Positions 5,332-7,109 of a stretch of DNA of 7,109 nucleotides are shown here, one piece after another. A model generated the notes under the pieces. It did not search any database. It saw only the letters and a program-made list of their open reading frames with translations, and was not told the origin of the DNA. Source of the stretch: Clostridiaceae bacterium. Lineage in GTDB: Bacteria > Bacillota > Clostridia > Lutisporales > Lutisporaceae. Location: contig JAQVFD010000108.1 of the NCBI GenBank assembly GCA_028697435.1, positions 1 through 7,109 of the forward strand, read 5' to 3'. A program made the translations under genes and the position numbers. Each line of letters starts with the position of its first letter. The first letter of the stretch is position 1.

Positions 5332-5457
5332 ATGAGAGAAACAATGATGTTGCCGCCAATTATTACAGAGCTGTTAAGAGTATGTTACAAATCATCAAAG
5401 CAGTACAGTTTGCAAGGATACAGTCATATCTAATTATTAAGAAGTTAAACATCAAAA

Positions 5458-5489
5458 AAGTGCATTATTAATTATTTTAATAAGCACTT
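5458..5489 (+). promoter_or_regulatory. Stem-loop in the 5' leader of the S-layer-like gene
   Basis: AAGTGC, a single bulged A, TTATTAA, a TTATT loop, TTAATAA and GCACTT give a 6 + 7 bp hairpin. It ends eight bases before AAGGAGG (5496-5502). No T-tract follows, so it is not a terminator. It could stabilise the mRNA or present the ribosome binding site; S-layer mRNAs are often long-lived, so this is a plausible inference. Confidence 0.55.
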
Positions 5490-5510
5490 GAAATTAAGGA
5501 GGTACGTTTG

Positions 5511-7109
5511 ATGGTAGGAAAACTTGTAACTGTTCTTACAATTCTTGCATTGGTTTTTGGGGCAGTAATGCCGATTCAGCTTTTTGCTGATGAGGATATC
5601 GGTTATGAAGGGCGCATATGCAGGGACTTGGGGATACTAAAGGGTCATACCGGAGTCGTAGATCAAGAATACCTTGACACACGACCCAGCAGGCTGCAGG
5701 CAGCAATAATGTTTCTAAGGCTTAAAGGTCTGGAGCAGGATGCATTAGACTATTATGAAGGAAAAAATTTTAAGGATGCCGGTGCTATTGCCTGGGAAGA
5801 GGGCAGAAATGTGCTGCGTTATCTGAAGGAACATCCTGACCTGGGATGGATTGGCGATGGTGTGAATTTTATGCCTTACAGCCTTATTGACTCAAAGGCA
5901 TATTATAAGGTGTTGCTGGAAAGCTTAGGTTATAGGCAGAAAATTGACGGTAAGGGAGATTTTGACTGGGATGAAGTGCTTGAATTTGCAGAAGAAAAGG
6001 GCATGGATAAAGTAGCTGATACCAAGAACTTTACAGTAAAAAGTCTCGCTATTGCTACAGTTGAAGCTCTAAATACTAATATGAAAAACTCCCGTAAGAA
6101 GCTTATTGAACACCTGGTGGATATTGGAGATGTGGATAAGAGAGATGCAGTATCTCTTGGATTGTATTCCAGGGAATTGAAAGCGGAAGTAAAGGATGTA
6201 AGGGCTATTTCAAACACCAAGGTAGAAGTTGTCTTTAAGGAATCGGTAGAGGGATCGGATGCTGAGGATGAAGACCTGTATGAAATCAGTAGCCTCAACA
6301 TAGTCAAGGTCACCATGAAAAACGAATATGCCCTAGTAATCGATACCTCGGCAATGAAGGAAAATACCGGATACACATTGGAATTTAATGATAAGGACTA
6401 TAGCTTCAGAGGATTGAAGAAAGATAAAACAGGTCCAAAGCTTATTAAGGTGGAGTGCAAGGATACAGATCTTGTAGAGCTGACCTTTGACAGGATACTG
6501 GATAATGAGACAGCACAGGATACGGGGACTTATACAATTTCCGGAGCAAACGTAAAGGCGGCGGAACTTGACAGTACAAATACCAAGGTAAGACTTGCTA
6601 CGGAGGGAATTGATTCGGGACATTCCTATGAACTGAAAATCCGCGGGATAAAGAATGGAGATGGAGTGGCAACCAAATCAATTACAAAAAAGTTTTCAGG
6701 GAAAAAAGATACAAGTGCGCCTAAACTGACAAAATTGACTGTTCTGAACAATGTAAGGCTGCTTCTCGAGTTTTCTGACAGCAACGGGTTGGATGGATAT
6801 ACCGCCCAGGACGAAGACAACTATAGAGTAACATATAGTGGAGGAAGCCTGGAGGTGGAATCGGCAGAAGTTAAGGACAGAGATGATGACGGTTTATGGG
6901 ATTCTGTGTATCTTGTGACTGAAAGCCAGGAAGCAGGTGAGAAATATACTCTAATAGTAGAAGATATGAAAGACGGCTCAGTTTATGGAAACAGTATAAC
7001 CAAAGAAATAAAAAAGGAATTCAGAGGAAAGACCGAGGACAAAACAGGACCTACAGTCGCACGGGATCCAAAAGTAATCACAAACACTATGGTAGAGGTT
7101 GAGTTTTCG
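5511..7109 (+). CDS. Secreted S-layer-like protein with Ig-like repeats (3' end outside window)
   Basis: 533 codons are open to the window edge without a stop. ATG 5511 follows AAGGAGG with eight bases between. Residues 1-26 form a signal peptide ending L-F-A before Asp27. Residues about 31-190 contain degenerate SLH-like units: one near 31-75 with R-L-Q-A-A-I-M-F-L-R-L, one near 87-142 starting F-K-D-A, and one near 150-190 starting F-D-W-D-E. From about 226 come repeated beta-sandwich units like the bacterial Ig-like Big_5/SbsA type. They start near 226, 305 (D-K-T-G-P), 400 (D-T-S-A-P) and 510 (D-K-T-G-P), each followed by a V-E-(L/V)-x-F-like strand. A calcium-loop-like D456-R-D458-D-D460-G-L-W-D464 lies in the third unit. 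It is probably an envelope structural or anchoring protein; no catalytic domain is visible in the part present. Confidence 0.87.
   Translation, partial: MVGKLVTVLTILALVFGAVMPIQLFADEDIGYEGRICRDLGILKGHTGVVDQEYLDTRPSRLQAAIMFLRLKGLEQDALDYYEGKNFKDAGAIAWEEGRNVLRYLKEHPDLGWIGDGVNFMPYSLIDSKAYYKVLLESLGYRQKIDGKGDFDWDEVLEFAEEKGMDKVADTKNFTVKSLAIATVEALNTNMKNSRKKLIEHLVDIGDVDKRDAVSLGLYSRELKAEVKDVRAISNTKVEVVFKESVEGSDAEDEDLYEISSLNIVKVTMKNEYALVIDTSAMKENTGYTLEFNDKDYSFRGLKKDKTGPKLIKVECKDTDLVELTFDRILDNETAQDTGTYTISGANVKAAELDSTNTKVRLATEGIDSGHSYELKIRGIKNGDGVATKSITKKFSGKKDTSAPKLTKLTVLNNVRLLLEFSDSNGLDGYTAQDEDNYRVTYSGGSLEVESAEVKDRDDDGLWDSVYLVTESQEAGEKYTLIVEDMKDGSVYGNSITKEIKKEFRGKTEDKTGPTVARDPKVITNTMVEVEFS

Larger units (their letters stand above)
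5205..5510. other. Intergenic stretch between folT and the S-layer-like gene
   Basis: About 300 AT-rich bases lie between divergent genes. I see promoter candidates on both strands, a stem-loop at 5458-5489 and no convincing gene. One plus-strand frame is open for 46 codons (5331-5468) after a stop at 5328-5330. It has no ribosome binding site or recognisable family. Confidence 0.6.

Noticed and set aside
5331..5468. 46-codon open frame upstream of the S-layer-like gene, possibly a gene remnant
   Set aside because: It has no start with a ribosome site and no recognisable sequence. A stop precedes it, and such a run is not rare by chance in short AT-rich DNA.
5930..6820. Minus-strand open frames opposite the S-layer-like gene
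   Set aside because: The plus strand has a continuous 533-codon frame with signal peptide and repeats; the minus-strand frames are Ser/Leu-rich shadows.

Overview
The window looks like a chromosomal segment of a low-GC, Gram-positive, anaerobic Firmicute, most likely a Clostridia member of the cellulolytic Ruminiclostridium/Acetivibrio type. The clues are AT-rich DNA with strong AGGAGG-type ribosome binding sites, S-layer homology (SLH) proteins, ECF vitamin transporter S components without their own energizing module, a tetrahydrofolate (THF) riboswitch, and a SleL/YaaH-like family 18 glycosidase. The species call is inference.

Layout. Bases 1-106 are a GC-rich islet that, read on the minus strand, resembles a structured leader ending at a possible start codon at the left edge. 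A plus-strand series follows: an unrecognised 216-residue protein (257-907), an ECF S component of the COG4720/PF07155 type (1006-1530) closed by an intrinsic terminator, and a secreted SLH x3 plus GH18 protein (1624-3663). A two-LysM protein (4394-3660, minus) converges on the GH18 gene, and the two share their stop codons in the tetranucleotide TTAA. Next on the minus strand is folT (5004-4489), the folate ECF S component, closed by a strong terminator and preceded by a clear THF riboswitch (5164-5063). After about 300 non-coding bases, a plus-strand gene for a secreted protein with degenerate SLH-like repeats and Ig-like repeats starts at 5511 and runs off the right edge in frame.

How the genes work together. 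Two themes alternate: vitamin capture (two orphan S components that must borrow an EcfA/A'/T module encoded elsewhere) and cell-envelope biology (SLH-anchored GH18, LysM protein, S-layer-like Ig protein). The GH18 catalytic domain is of the kind usually fused to LysM repeats. Here it carries SLH anchors, while two LysM repeats sit in the convergent neighbour.

The best-supported regulatory system is the folT leader. Its aptamer P1 helix, an intermediate hairpin and a helix abutting the Shine-Dalgarno form a mutually exclusive chain that can be traced base by base. The most speculative but possibly new item is the left-edge leader, with its G-tracts and competing helices around a Shine-Dalgarno-like AAAGGA. 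I found no CRISPR array, tRNA, rRNA, insertion sequence or phage gene.
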